Positions 1 to 9,096 of a DNA stretch of 64,000 bases are shown here, piece by piece. Under the pieces are notes generated by a model. It made no database searches, had not been told where the DNA came from, and saw only the letters and a program-made list of their open reading frames with translations. The stretch lies in assembly GCF_040782645.1 (NCBI RefSeq), contig NZ_CP160403.1, forward strand, positions 4,030,001-4,094,000, read 5' to 3'. Numbering within the stretch: position 1 is the stretch's first letter; the number at the start of each line of letters is the position of its first letter. Position numbers and translations under genes: made by a program. The DNA is from Streptomyces sp. HUAS ZL42 (GTDB lineage: Bacteria > Actinomycetota > Actinomycetes > Streptomycetales > Streptomycetaceae).

Positions 1-407
1 CGACGGGCGCACGCGACAGCCTCCAGGGCGCCGGTGCCGCGACCGCCGGGGCACCCAACTCCCGTGCGGCGGCGGCCATCTCCTACGCCTACAGCAAGCT
101 CGGCAGCCCCTACGTCTGGGGCGCCACCGGCCCGGACGCCTTCGACTGCTCGGGCCTCGTACAGGCCGCGTACCGCTCCGCGGGCATCTCCCTGCCGCGC
201 ACGACCTACGCCCAGATCGACGCCGGCCGCCGCGTCTCCCAGTCCGAACTGCTCCCGGGCGACCTGGTGTTCTTCTACTCCGCCATCAGCCACGTCGGCA
301 TCTACATCGGCAACGGACAGATGATCCACGCCCCCAACCCGTCCGCTCCGGTACGGGTGGCGCCGATCGACGAGATGCCGTTCGCGGGGGCGACGCGGGT
401 GGTGTGA
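1..407 (+). CDS. NlpC/P60 family cell-wall peptidase, C-terminal part (5' end outside window)
   Basis: This is the C-terminal catalytic domain of an NlpC/P60 cysteine peptidase, a family that cleaves peptide stems of peptidoglycan outside the membrane. The reading frame is open from base 3 to the TGA at 405-407. The fragment starts in a Gly/Ala-rich linker, then runs into a domain with the motif FDCSGL (nucleophile Cys), the segment HVGIYIG (catalytic His) and MIHAP near the end, which is the usual Cys-His-polar order. The N-terminal signal peptide and any coiled coil lie upstream of the window. The downstream gene is convergent and only 21 bp away. The assignment to family is secure; the substrate bond is inferred from the family. 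Confidence 0.9.
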   Translation, partial: TGARDSLQGAGAATAGAPNSRAAAAISYAYSKLGSPYVWGATGPDAFDCSGLVQAAYRSAGISLPRTTYAQIDAGRRVSQSELLPGDLVFFYSAISHVGIYIGNGQMIHAPNPSAPVRVAPIDEMPFAGATRVV

Positions 408-428
408 GACGGCGACCGTCGCCTCGGG

Positions 429-1163
429 TCACACCAGCCGTCGTGCCGTCGCCCACCGTGTCAGCTCGTGCCGGTTCGACAGCTGGAGCTTCCTCAGGAC
501 CGCCGAGACATGGGACTCGACCGTCTTCACGGAGATGAAGAGCTGCTTGGCGATCTCCTTGTACGCGTACCCTCGCGCGATCAGCCGCAGCACCTCCCGC
601 TCGCGCTGAGTGAGGCGGTCGAGGTCCTCGTCGACGGGCGGCGCGTCCGTCGACGCGAAGGCGTCGAGGACGAAGCCGGCGAGACGCGGGGAGAAGACCG
701 CGTCGCCCTCCTGGACGCGGAAGACGGAGTCGACCAGATCGGTGCCGGTGATCGTCTTGGTGACGTAGCCGCGTGCGCCGCCGCGGATGACGCCGATCAC
801 GTCCTCCGCCGCGTCCGAGACGGACAGGGCGAGGAAGCGCACCGGCTGCTCGGCGTCGGCCATCAACGCCGCGCATCGGCGCAGGACTTCGACACCGCCG
901 CCGCCCGGGAGGTGGACGTCGAGAAGGACCACCTCGGGCCGGGTCGCGGTGATGACGGTGACGGCCTGGTCGACGTCCGCCGCCTCACCGACCACCTCGA
1001 CGCCTGTCTGCTCGGTCTGGCCGATCTCGGCCTGTACGCCCGTACGGAACATGCGGTGGTCGTCGACGAGGACCACGCGCACGTGCCGCCTGCCCGCGCC
1101 GCTCGCGGACTCGGCCGTCTCCGCCGCTCCCGCCGTTCCGTTCTCCTCGGTCGGGTCGCTCAT
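429..1163 (-). CDS. LuxR/NarL-family response regulator of an envelope-stress two-component system
   Basis: A 244-residue response regulator. The receiver domain starts near residue 28 with the acidic pair DD at 34-35 and the phospho-acceptor Asp82 in LLDVHLP. A LuxR-type helix-turn-helix follows at about 180-240, with LTQREREVLRL and the recognition segment VKTVESHVS. A roughly 25-residue Ala/Glu-rich tail precedes the receiver domain. Its ATG overlaps the stop of the upstream histidine kinase in a 4-bp TCAT junction (1160-1163), and GGAGAAG lies just upstream, so the two are translationally coupled. The kinase partner carries a PspC domain, which points to envelope stress sensing; the target genes cannot be read from the sequence. 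Confidence 0.9.
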   Translation of the reverse strand: MSDPTEENGTAGAAETAESASGAGRRHVRVVLVDDHRMFRTGVQAEIGQTEQTGVEVVGEAADVDQAVTVITATRPEVVLLDVHLPGGGGVEVLRRCAALMADAEQPVRFLALSVSDAAEDVIGVIRGGARGYVTKTITGTDLVDSVFRVQEGDAVFSPRLAGFVLDAFASTDAPPVDEDLDRLTQREREVLRLIARGYAYKEIAKQLFISVKTVESHVSAVLRKLQLSNRHELTRWATARRLV

Positions 1164-2491
1164 GACGTCTTCTCCGCCCTCTCCATCTCCAGCTCGACCT
1201 CCGTGCCGCCGCCCGGCACCGCCCGCAGCCGCGCCGTACCGCCGTTGCGCTCCATGCGGCCGATGATCGATTCTCTGACACCCATGCGGTCGGCGGGTAT
1301 CGAGTCGAGGTCGAAGCCGGGGCCGCGGTCCCGGACGGACACGAAGACCGTCCTCCCCTCGACCTCGGCGTAGACCTGCACGGCGCCGCCCTCGCCACCG
1401 TACTTGGCTGCGTTCACCATCGCCTCGCGTGCGGCCTGCATCTGTGCGCCGATTCTCTCGTCGAGCGGGCAGTCGCCGACGACGACCACCTCTATGGGAA
1501 CGCCGTGCTTGTCCTCGACCTCGGCGGCGTTGCGCCGTACCGCGTCGCCGAGGTTCGCCGGTTCGTCGGCCTCGTCCTTGCCGGTGCCCTCGGGCTTGTA
1601 CAGCCAGGTGCGCAGGTCGCGTTCCTGGGCCCGGGCGAGGCGGCGCACCTCGTTGGCGTTCTCCGCGTTGCGCTGTATCAGGGTCAGGGTGTGCAGCACC
1701 GAGTCGTGGACGTGGGCGGCGACCTCCGCACGCTCCTGGGCCCGGATGCGCATCAGGCGCTCCTCGGAGAGGTCCTGGGTCATACGGACCAGGTACGGCC
1801 CGGCGAGGAGTGTTATGCCGACGAGGACCGCGAGCGCCGCCTGCAGGACCGAGCCGAGGTGGGCGGCGGAGCCCTGCAGGACGAAGACGCCGGAGACGCC
1901 GGCGGTGACGAGCAGGACGCCCGCGCCGGCGCGCAGGAGCGTGAGCGTACGGCGTCTGCGGCCGACCTCGACCCAGCGGGCCCGGCGGGCGTTGTCCGCC
2001 TGGCGCCAGACGAGGGCGACGCCCGCGGCGACGAGGACCGCGGGCAGGAGATAGGCCTTGGCTCCGGCGCCCAGGTTCACACTGCCGACGAAGACCATGG
2101 CCACGACGACCATCAGCAGCAGCGCGACGATCTGGCCCTTGTCCGGACGGCGGGCGACGAGTCTGCGGCGACCGTCGGGCGAGGTCTCGGTGGTGACGAG
2201 GGACGGCGGCCGCTGGCCGCCTACGCCACCGACGCCGAGCGGGACGAAGAACCAGAACGCCGCGTACAGCAGTGCGCCGAGGCCGTCCGCCATGAACAGG
2301 CCGACGAAGACGAGCCGCACCCAGATCACAGGCAGCCCGAGATGCCCGGCGAGGCCCCGCGCCACTCCGCCCAGCCAGCGTCCGTCGCTGCTGCGGTAGA
2401 GCTTGCGCGGCGGCCGCGGTTCGGCGATGGGCGCTGCTGCGGCTGCTTCCGGCATGCCATCGATGGTCACACGGTCGGCGGACCCGGGCAT
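1160..2491 (-). CDS. PspC-domain sensor histidine kinase
   Basis: A membrane sensor kinase of about 443 residues. Residues about 28-90 form a PspC domain (RKLYRSSDGRWLGGVARGL followed by a hydrophobic pair of helices). Further membrane segments run to about 235. A HisKA_3 dimerisation helix then carries the phospho-acceptor His262 in AAHVHDSVLH, and a HATPase_c domain ends with the DRGPGFD glycine loop. The protein belongs to the NarX/LiaS-like class and phosphorylates the regulator encoded immediately downstream, which it overlaps by 4 bp. The start is uncertain: ATG at 2491 is used here; GTG at 2470 and ATG at 2455 are alternatives, none with a strong ribosome site. The divergent neighbour at 2635 is another PspC protein, so the set resembles an actinobacterial Lia-type system. 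Confidence 0.85.
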   Translation of the reverse strand: MPGSADRVTIDGMPEAAAAAPIAEPRPPRKLYRSSDGRWLGGVARGLAGHLGLPVIWVRLVFVGLFMADGLGALLYAAFWFFVPLGVGGVGGQRPPSLVTTETSPDGRRRLVARRPDKGQIVALLLMVVVAMVFVGSVNLGAGAKAYLLPAVLVAAGVALVWRQADNARRARWVEVGRRRRTLTLLRAGAGVLLVTAGVSGVFVLQGSAAHLGSVLQAALAVLVGITLLAGPYLVRMTQDLSEERLMRIRAQERAEVAAHVHDSVLHTLTLIQRNAENANEVRRLARAQERDLRTWLYKPEGTGKDEADEPANLGDAVRRNAAEVEDKHGVPIEVVVVGDCPLDERIGAQMQAAREAMVNAAKYGGEGGAVQVYAEVEGRTVFVSVRDRGPGFDLDSIPADRMGVRESIIGRMERNGGTARLRAVPGGGTEVELEMERAEKTS

Positions 2492-2634
2492 CAGGGTTGG
2501 CCCCGGAGACTCCCCTGATCTTCGAAGGGCGTGCGTGTCGAACACGTCCCCCGCGGCGGATCAGGGGAGATATCAGGGTCCGGCCAGGGTTGTTCCGACT
2601 GCCGCGGCGGCGGCGCGCCCGTCACCATGGACGC

Positions 2635-4158
2635 ATGACGGATCACCAGCACGCCGCAGACGCCGTGCCCGGCGAGGGCACGACGTCCGATGCGCCGACC
2701 CCCGGGGCCGCGGGCAAGGAACCGCGCGCGCACGAGGGTGCGGCGCGGGTGAGCGGGGAAGCGGCGACGGCTGGGGCCGGGGGCACCACCGAAGCGCCGG
2801 ATTCGGAAGCGGCGTCCGAGGCACCCCCCGGCCCCGAAGGCTCCGCCTCGGCCGAACCCAGACCCGAAGACTCCGTGGCCATCGACCCCCTCCGCCGGTT
2901 CCGGCGGAACCGGGAGTACAAGATGCTCGCCGGGGTGTGTGCGGGGCTGGGGCGGCAGTGCGACATGGACCCGGTGATCTTCCGGATCACGCTCGCCGTG
3001 CTCTCCGCGACCGGCGGGATCGGCCTCATCTTCTACGGCTTCGCCTGGCTCCTCGTGCCGTACGAGGACGAGGACGAGAACGAGTTGCGCAAGCTGTTCA
3101 CCGGCCGGGTGGACGGGCAGGCGCTGGCGGCCGTGCTGTTCGCGCTGGTGGGGTGCGGGGTCTTCCTGACGATGCTGAGCAACGGCGGGGTACTGGCCTT
3201 CGCCGTCGTCCTCTCCCTCCTCCTGGCCGGCGCCGGGTACTGGTCGCAGCGGCGCGGCGCACCCGACCCCGATCCGCTGGCCGCGCAGGCCGTGGCCGAC
3301 GCCCCGCCGGAGGCCCAGGCACCCCCGGTCCCCACGGCCTACCCCTCCTGGTGGCGCGAGCCGATCGTCAAGGACGGCACACATGTCGGGGGCACGGGCT
3401 ACCTGTGGGGGCCCCGGGACTCCCGCGACCGCGACATCGCGGCGGCCGTCAACATCAGCCTGGGCACCCAGACGAACGGCCGCGAGGACATACGCACCCC
3501 CTATGTCCGGCCGCCCAAGCCGCGCGGCCCTCGCCGGATCGGCGGCTGGGTGTTCCTGCTCGCCCTGCTCGCGGGCTGCCTCGGCACCGGCCTGACCTGG
3601 GAGGAGCACCCGCTCGGCACCAGCCTGCAGACAGGTCTGGCCTGCGCACTCGCCGTCTTCGGCGTGGGCATCGCGGCCAGTGCCTTCCTGGGGAGAACGG
3701 GCGCGGGCTCGGTGTTCCTGGCGGTCGTCACGGCGGGCCTGCTGGCCGGCGCGGCCGCGCTGCCCAAGGACATCGGCACGGACTGGATACGCACGACCTG
3801 GCAGCCCACCGCGGTGGCGGCCGTGCAGCAGAAGTACGACCTCGGCACCGGCGAGGGCACCCTGGACCTCTCCCGGCTGCGGATGGCCAAGGGGCAGACG
3901 CTGTCCACCGAGGCCGAGGTGGGCGTGGGCCGGCTGCGGGTGATCGTGCCGCGGGACGTGACCGTGAAGTTGAGCATCGACGTGGGGCTGGGCGACATCC
4001 AGCTGCCGGGCGACGACGAGAAGGACGTGGATGTGGAGCCGGGCAAGTACAAGGAGGTGACCCTGCCGTCGGCCTCGGGCGCCAAGGACGCGGGCACGCT
4101 GAACCTCGAGCTGAAGGTCGGCATGGGACAGGCGGAGGTGAGCCGTGCTGCGTCATGA
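2635..4158 (+). CDS. PspC-domain membrane protein with LiaF-like C-terminal domain
   Basis: A 507-residue membrane protein divergent from the PspC histidine kinase. The first 80 residues are disordered and rich in Ala, Gly, Pro and Glu. A PspC domain follows (YKMLAGVCAGLGRQCDMDP, then FYGFAWLLVPYEDE). After several hydrophobic segments, the C-terminal 130 residues resemble the LiaF/DUF2154 cell-wall-antibiotic-response domain: YDLGTGEGTLDLSRL and VGLGDIQLPGDDEKDV form the repetitive beta pattern of that fold. LiaF-type proteins restrain their cognate histidine kinase in Firmicutes, so a regulatory role towards the divergent kinase is a reasonable inference. The start at 2635 is chosen because the PspC family begins after a polar leader here; upstream in-frame ATG codons fall inside the divergent promoter. 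Confidence 0.8.
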   Translation: MTDHQHAADAVPGEGTTSDAPTPGAAGKEPRAHEGAARVSGEAATAGAGGTTEAPDSEAASEAPPGPEGSASAEPRPEDSVAIDPLRRFRRNREYKMLAGVCAGLGRQCDMDPVIFRITLAVLSATGGIGLIFYGFAWLLVPYEDEDENELRKLFTGRVDGQALAAVLFALVGCGVFLTMLSNGGVLAFAVVLSLLLAGAGYWSQRRGAPDPDPLAAQAVADAPPEAQAPPVPTAYPSWWREPIVKDGTHVGGTGYLWGPRDSRDRDIAAAVNISLGTQTNGREDIRTPYVRPPKPRGPRRIGGWVFLLALLAGCLGTGLTWEEHPLGTSLQTGLACALAVFGVGIAASAFLGRTGAGSVFLAVVTAGLLAGAAALPKDIGTDWIRTTWQPTAVAAVQQKYDLGTGEGTLDLSRLRMAKGQTLSTEAEVGVGRLRVIVPRDVTVKLSIDVGLGDIQLPGDDEKDVDVEPGKYKEVTLPSASGAKDAGTLNLELKVGMGQAEVSRAAS

Positions 4159-4390
4159 GTTCCAGCCCGGCAGGCTCGTCGCCGGGGCCTTCCTCACCCT
4201 CGCCGGCGTCATCTACGCAGGGGACGCGGGCGGCGCCTGGGAAACCCCGTGGTTCGTGGTGATCCCGGTCGTCATGGCCGGGCTCTTCCTGGCGGGAGCC
4301 GTGGGCGCGGTGGCCGGGGGCATACGCAGGCGTCGGCGGTCGCGGAGCCGTTCCCACACCGCCGACGCCCAGCCGAACACCCTGGGCTGA
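4145..4390 (+). CDS. Small two-helix membrane protein downstream of the PspC/LiaF-like gene
   Basis: An 81-residue protein with two predicted membrane segments (about residues 10-27 and 37-60) and an Arg-rich cytoplasmic tail (RRRRRSRSRS). It overlaps the end of the PspC/LiaF-like gene by 14 bp, so it is very likely cotranslated with it and part of the same envelope module. I do not recognise a named family. The basic C-terminus after the second helix places both ends inside the cell under the positive-inside rule. The next gene converges on it with a 9-bp gap. Confidence 0.75.
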   Translation: MLRHEFQPGRLVAGAFLTLAGVIYAGDAGGAWETPWFVVIPVVMAGLFLAGAVGAVAGGIRRRRRSRSRSHTADAQPNTLG

Positions 4391-4399
4391 CTGCCCGTT

Positions 4400-4924
4400 C
4401 TACCGATAACCCCCTGCCCCGCGCCGCTTCCGCAACGCCGCGTCCAGGGACAGGATCGGTGCGCCCGCGAGGACGAGGGGGAGCCAGGCCATGAGGTAGG
4501 CGAGGTCGTTGCCGTAGTAGTACGGGTCGGACGCCCAGCTCACGGTGAGCCACAGGCTGAGGGAGATCAGCGCGCCGCCGAGCGCGGCGATGCGGGCGAG
4601 CAGGCCGACGAGGGTGCCGATGCCGACGGCGACTTCGCCGATGGCGATGGCGTAGCCGAAGCCGACCGGGTTTTTGAGGGCCAGGTCGACCAGGGCCGGG
4701 ATGGCCGAGGAGTCCCGCACGGCACGCATCGTCTCGCCGATCGAGCCGGCGCCGGACGACTTGAGGAAGGCGCCGTCGGTGAGCTTGTCGAGGCCGGCGT
4801 AGATGAAGGTGACGCCCAGGAAGACGCGGAGTGGAAGGAGGGCGTAACGGGTGGCGTTGTCGCGCCAGCTCCGGCCGCCGTCGAGATAGGGGGTGTGCGT
4901 GTCCGTACGCATGCCGTGAGTCAT
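4400..4924 (-). CDS. DoxX-family membrane protein
   Basis: A 174-residue protein with four predicted membrane helices. The first helix segment FLGVTFIYAGLDKLTDGAF is typical of DoxX-family proteins, and the later AIAIGEVAVGIGTLVGLLARIAA matches the second and third helices. DoxX proteins are integral membrane proteins linked in some bacteria to thiol or sulphur redox balance and detoxification; the role here is not determined by context. The ATG at 4924 is preferred because GGAAG lies just upstream; a longer reading frame extends further 5' without a ribosome site. A PROKKA-like second Met lies four codons downstream. It is convergent with the small membrane gene at 4390. Confidence 0.85.
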   Translation of the reverse strand: MTHGMRTDTHTPYLDGGRSWRDNATRYALLPLRVFLGVTFIYAGLDKLTDGAFLKSSGAGSIGETMRAVRDSSAIPALVDLALKNPVGFGYAIAIGEVAVGIGTLVGLLARIAALGGALISLSLWLTVSWASDPYYYGNDLAYLMAWLPLVLAGAPILSLDAALRKRRGAGGYR

Positions 4925-5071
4925 GGCTTCCAGCCGCCTCTCGCCGCCGTGACGTGACCCCTCACAAGACCATACGTACGAAAGGAGGGCTCCGCTCAAT
5001 ACGTTGGTCCACAAATGCCCCGGCAAACCCCGAGAGCGCCCGGACGGGTACATCCCCGCGGAGGAACTTCC

Positions 5072-6349
5072 TCAGTCCGTCACGTCGATCGCGTACCGGT
5101 TGGTCTCCGCGCCCGCCGCCGTGATCACCTGTACCTCCACCCGCCCGGGCTCCACGTCCGCCGGCACCGGCACCGTCAGCACGGCGTCCGTCGGGTTGCT
5201 GAAGCCGCCCGTCACCGGAACCAGCGGCACGTGCACGTTCACCGCGCCGATGCGGACCACCATCCGCGTCAGCCGGTCGGCGCTCTGGGCACCCAGTGGG
5301 ACGAATCCGGCCCCGCGGATCTCGATGTCGTCGCCCGTGCGGACCGGCGCGTCGAGGTCACCGGCCTCGCGGGCGCGGACCACGGAGAGGATCACGGGGC
5401 GGCCGCCCTCGGCGTACTTTCCGGCCAGGTAGGTGGCCGCGGACACGAGGACGACCACCGCGAGTCCCCAGGGCAGGTCGGGCAGCTGGTCGGGGCGGCG
5501 GGCCAGCCGCACCGCCGCGAACGCCAGGGCGACGGCGCTGATCACGACGTACTGGATGTCGGCGAAGGTGCCACGGCCGGAGTCGTCCGTGAGCAGGTCG
5601 GCGGCCCTGGGCCGGTACGCCCGTACCTTCTGCAGCCGCTGCCCCAGCACGCGCAGCCCGACCACGCGCCGCACCAGTACGGCGATGCCGCACACCACCG
5701 CGAGCACGGTCACGGCACCGGCGCCGCGGGCGAGTTCGAGGCCCGAGATCAGCGCGTCGCGCTCACCGTGCTCGGAGGCGACCGCCAGTTGGCCGACCAG
5801 CACGAGCACGGCGTACGCCACGAACAGCACCCAGGCCGCGGCGACCGCACGGGACGTGGACAGGCGGTTGTCCTCGCCGATGACGGGGGCGAGTGCGCCG
5901 CCGCGGGCCCGGTGGAACCAGGACGCCGCCGTCAGCGCGCCGCCCACCAGCAGCGCGGCCAGCAGCCCGGCGGTGCGCGCGGCGCTCCATCCCGCGCCGA
6001 TGGCCGTCAGTGACTGGACCAGCAGCAGGGCGACGACCGACGCCCCCACCACGATCGCCGTTCGGCCCCACAGCCGGGCCAGCCAGGCCTCGCCCTCGGC
6101 GCGGCCGCGTTCGGCGACGAGTTCCGCGGACTGGGTCAGCTCCTCCGACACCCACTGGCGGGAGGCGGAGGCCGAGTGGGCCACGGCGGCGGGCAGGCCC
6201 TGGCCGGCCGCGAACTCGTCCCGCTTCAGCAGAAATTCGGCCACCGCCCGCCGGTGGCCCTCACGTGCCCCGTGCGGGCAGTCCCCGCAGGTGCAGCCGC
6301 CCCCGTACGCGCCCGCTTCCGCACCTTGTCTCGCCTCCTGCACCGCCAC
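5072..6349 (-). CDS. Large multi-pass membrane protein with N-terminal Cys cluster and C-terminal IPT/TIG-like domain
   Basis: A protein of about 425 residues that I do not recognise by name. Near the N-terminus is a compact Cys cluster (CTCGDCPHG) that could bind a metal. A helical region follows (residues about 35-90), then six or so hydrophobic segments between about 95 and 330, and a C-terminal beta-rich domain with IEIRGAGFVPLG and VPVPADVEPGRVEVQV, which reads like an IPT/TIG Ig-like fold. The start is a judgement: GTG codons at 6349 and 6343 are the first plausible ones after the divergent gene's promoter, with GGGGAAGG about 13 bp upstream. The frame remains open upstream to 6679, but that would overlap the neighbour at 6537. 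Confidence 0.65.
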   Translation of the reverse strand: MAVQEARQGAEAGAYGGGCTCGDCPHGAREGHRRAVAEFLLKRDEFAAGQGLPAAVAHSASASRQWVSEELTQSAELVAERGRAEGEAWLARLWGRTAIVVGASVVALLLVQSLTAIGAGWSAARTAGLLAALLVGGALTAASWFHRARGGALAPVIGEDNRLSTSRAVAAAWVLFVAYAVLVLVGQLAVASEHGERDALISGLELARGAGAVTVLAVVCGIAVLVRRVVGLRVLGQRLQKVRAYRPRAADLLTDDSGRGTFADIQYVVISAVALAFAAVRLARRPDQLPDLPWGLAVVVLVSAATYLAGKYAEGGRPVILSVVRAREAGDLDAPVRTGDDIEIRGAGFVPLGAQSADRLTRMVVRIGAVNVHVPLVPVTGGFSNPTDAVLTVPVPADVEPGRVEVQVITAAGAETNRYAIDVTD

Positions 6350-6536
6350 GCCCGACGCCCGCCTTCCCCGCGCAACCGACGATCGGCGGCCGCTGCTGCC
6401 GGGGGCGCGACCGCCGGACAACTCCCCCGCGATGACAGCGAATTGTGCCCTACCCGACCCGGCCGGTGTCCGGCAGGTGTGGTCAGCGCGGGTGAGGGCG
6501 CCGACGGCGTGTTGACCCGGCTGCGAGAATTTCCGT

Positions 6537-7421
6537 ATGGCCGAGATCATCCAGCGTGACGGGACCTGGGCCTTCGACGGCACAACGGTCAGAATCACGC
6601 CGGGACTCCACCGCTCCGTACCTCTGTTCCGGCAGACGTACGGGGAGATCACCGTGCCGCTCGAGGCCGTCGCCGGCATCGTCTACGAGCCCGAACGCAA
6701 GCGCGGACGGCTGCGCATCCGGCTGCGCGAGGGCGCCGACCCGCTGTTGCAGGCGACCGGCGGGCGGCTGCCGGACGCGGCCGATCCGTACCGGCTGACG
6801 GTGGACATGGACCGTTCGGGGGTCGCCGAGTACGTGGCCGAGGAGATCCGCCGTGCGCTGCTGCTCGACCAGATCCCCAAGGAGCCGACGAAGGCCTACC
6901 TCCTGCCCGGCCCGCCGGTCCCGGTCTCCGTGCGTTCCTCCGACGGCACGGTGTCCTTCGACGGCACCCAGGTCCGCATCGACTGGGCCGACACCTCGGA
7001 CCGGGTCAAGCGGGCGACAGGCCCGCGGATCATCCATGTCGGTGATCTCGTGGAGGTGGAGTGGCTGCCCAACTCCGGCTACGAGGACGGCTTCCTGCGC
7101 TTCGTGACCCGCGAGACGGTGTTCTCCAAAGTGCCGCCCGAGAAGGACCCGTACGCCCTGGACCTGTGGGGCAGCGCCCGCCGCGACCTGCTCACCGCGC
7201 TCGTCGCCACCGCCGTCACCGCCCGCCTGCCGCACCCGTCGGCCCGGACCGGCGACGAGTACGCCGACCGGCCCCGGCTCGCGGCGGCCGTACCTCCCCC
7301 GGCCGACCATCACGACGTGCTGCTGCGGCGTCTGCGCGAGTTGGGCGAGCTGCACCGGGACGGGGTGCTCACGGACGAGGAGTTCGCGATGACCAAGGCG
7401 GTGGTGCTCCGGGGGTTCTGA
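6537..7421 (+). CDS. DUF4429 domain protein with C-terminal SHOCT domain
   Basis: A 294-residue cytoplasmic protein. It contains two copies of a DUF4429-like beta domain: the first begins GTWAFDGTTVRITPG near residue 9, the second GTVSFDGTQVRID near residue 137. A linker follows, then a SHOCT (short C-terminal) domain: LLRRLRELGELHRDGVLTDEEFAMTKAVVL. SHOCT domains are short oligomerisation or targeting modules found at the ends of many actinobacterial proteins. The function is unknown. The ATG at 6537 directly follows the annotated start of the duplicated domain. It ends 9 bp from a convergent gene. Confidence 0.85.
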   Translation: MAEIIQRDGTWAFDGTTVRITPGLHRSVPLFRQTYGEITVPLEAVAGIVYEPERKRGRLRIRLREGADPLLQATGGRLPDAADPYRLTVDMDRSGVAEYVAEEIRRALLLDQIPKEPTKAYLLPGPPVPVSVRSSDGTVSFDGTQVRIDWADTSDRVKRATGPRIIHVGDLVEVEWLPNSGYEDGFLRFVTRETVFSKVPPEKDPYALDLWGSARRDLLTALVATAVTARLPHPSARTGDEYADRPRLAAAVPPPADHHDVLLRRLRELGELHRDGVLTDEEFAMTKAVVLRGF

Positions 7422-7430
7422 ACCCGGAGG

Positions 7431-8240
7431 TCAGGACAGCAGATCCGGCTCGCTGCGGCTGATGTCCTGCCACAGCGGCTGGTAGTTGATCCACGCGACC
7501 AGGTCGCCGCCGAGCTGCTCGCGGGTCGCCACCGCCGGCTTGTGGTCGATGAGGACGGGCCGGCCTGCGGCCTTCGCCGTCAGCTGCACCTGGCTGGAGC
7601 GTTCCATCGACAGGAACCACCAGGCCGCCGCGTCCACCGAGTCCCCCACCGTCAGCAGCCCGTGGTTGCGCAGCACGAGCGCCTTGCGCGAGCCGAGCGC
7701 CTCCGCGATGCGCCGGCCCTCCTCGGCGTCGACGGCGACACCGGTGTAGGCGGAGTACAGGGCGTGGTCCTCGTAGAACGCGCAGCTCTCCTGCGTGATC
7801 GGGTCCAGCAGTTCGCCGAGCGCCGCGAGCGCCCGCCCGTGCACGGAGTGGCAGTGGGCGACGGCGACGACGTCCGGTCGGGCGGCGTGGACCTGGGAGT
7901 GCACGGTGAAGGCGGCCTGGTTCACGTGGTAGCGGCCCTCGATCACCTGCCCGTCCGAGTTGGCCAGCACGAGGTCGCTCACGGTCACGTGCTTGAACGG
8001 CATCCCGAACGGATTGACCCAGAAGCAGTCGGTGAACTCGGGGTCGCGTGCGGTGATGTGCCCCGAGACGCCGTCCTCGAAGCCGAGCCGCCCGAAGATC
8101 CGCAGGGCTCCGGCCAGCCGTTCCTTGCGATGCCGCCGCTCGTCGTCGAGCGAGTCGTGCATCGGCGGCATGGCGAACTGCAGCCGGTCGGTGGGCAGGG
8201 GCAGCGGCCGCGTGGGTCCGGCTCCGGGCGTCCCGTGCAT
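7431..8240 (-). CDS. Class II aldolase/adducin family protein
   Basis: A 269-residue member of the class II aldolase/adducin superfamily, which includes L-fuculose-phosphate aldolase and related zinc enzymes. The metal-binding His pair is seen in VAHCHSVHGRALAALG, and the distal ligand region in LVLRNHGLLTVGDS. Conserved features include GVSGHITARDPE and FWVNPFG near the N-terminus. Catalytic substrate cannot be assigned. The ATG at 8240 is chosen because GGAGGGACAC precedes it; an ATG five codons upstream has no such site. Gene ends 9 bp from the convergent DUF4429 gene, and about 205 bp of promoter space separates it from the next plus-strand gene. Confidence 0.88.
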   Translation of the reverse strand: MHGTPGAGPTRPLPLPTDRLQFAMPPMHDSLDDERRHRKERLAGALRIFGRLGFEDGVSGHITARDPEFTDCFWVNPFGMPFKHVTVSDLVLANSDGQVIEGRYHVNQAAFTVHSQVHAARPDVVAVAHCHSVHGRALAALGELLDPITQESCAFYEDHALYSAYTGVAVDAEEGRRIAEALGSRKALVLRNHGLLTVGDSVDAAAWWFLSMERSSQVQLTAKAAGRPVLIDHKPAVATREQLGGDLVAWINYQPLWQDISRSEPDLLS

Positions 8241-8445
8241 GTGTCCCTCCAGCACTGGGTTGCGTTACGGGGCGGAAGTTACCGTCGGTCAGCCCAAAAG
8301 GGCAGAGCAGTTTGCCGAGCTGTTTTGTGAAGATGGCGCACGCAACCATTCCGGGGGCTCGCGGGTCTGCCACGCGGAACCAGATGTTCCTCGTCAGTTT
8401 TCAGCCATCGCGTCACCGTGCCACCGCCACCCACCGGAGCCCGCC

Positions 8446-9069
8446 TTGAGCCCCATCAACCGCCACCTCAAGCCCCTCATGCGGCAGATCGCGACCCGGG
8501 ACGTGATCGAAATCATCGGCCCCGGCGATCTGGAGACAGCCGGCGCGCTCGCGTACATCGCCGAGTGCTACGGCTTCCGGTACGCGGGCGTCCGCCGGGT
8601 CGGCCAGTACAAGGTCCTGCACATCCAGCTGATCCGCGACACCAGCACGGCGGCCCAGCAGCGTGCGGCGGCCAACCTGGCCGCGTTCCCGGACCCGGGC
8701 AAGGGCCGACCGGTGCCGGGGATGTACCTGGGCTCGCTGACGCCCGTGCCGGAAACACAGGCGGAGGTCGACCTGCTCACCACGCTCATCCGCTACGATC
8801 TCGTCCTCGCCGTCGGCAACCGCAAGCAGTTGCTCACCATCACCTGGGGCTCCGCGGCGCTGTTCCTGCTGATGGCCCCGCTGACCGGCCAGTACGCCAT
8901 ACTGCTCCCGCTCGCCGTCCTGCTCCCGGCGTTCCTGCTGGTCGCGCTGCGCGTCAACGCGGCCAAGCGAGCGAAGCTGGCACAGCGACTCACGGCCGCC
9001 GGCTGCACTCCGGTCCAGGACGAGGCCGGCCGGGAGAGGTACGTACGCCCGGTGCCGGATGCGGCCTGA
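8446..9069 (+). CDS. Conserved hypothetical membrane protein
   Basis: A protein of about 207 residues of unknown function. The first 130 residues look soluble and mixed alpha/beta (VIEIIGPGDLETAGALAYIAE). Two adjacent membrane helices follow at about 135-175 (ITWGSAALFLLMAPLTG, AILLPLAVLLPAFLLVALRV), then a short basic tail. The start chosen is TTG at 8446, because GGAG lies 7 bp upstream; the first ATG in frame (8479) has no ribosome site. I do not recognise the family. The gene is followed by a 27-bp inverted repeat at 9097-9123. Confidence 0.65.
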   Translation: MSPINRHLKPLMRQIATRDVIEIIGPGDLETAGALAYIAECYGFRYAGVRRVGQYKVLHIQLIRDTSTAAQQRAAANLAAFPDPGKGRPVPGMYLGSLTPVPETQAEVDLLTTLIRYDLVLAVGNRKQLLTITWGSAALFLLMAPLTGQYAILLPLAVLLPAFLLVALRVNAAKRAKLAQRLTAAGCTPVQDEAGRERYVRPVPDAA

Positions 9070-9096
9070 CGCCTGACCCGTCCTCGAAGCCGTACG

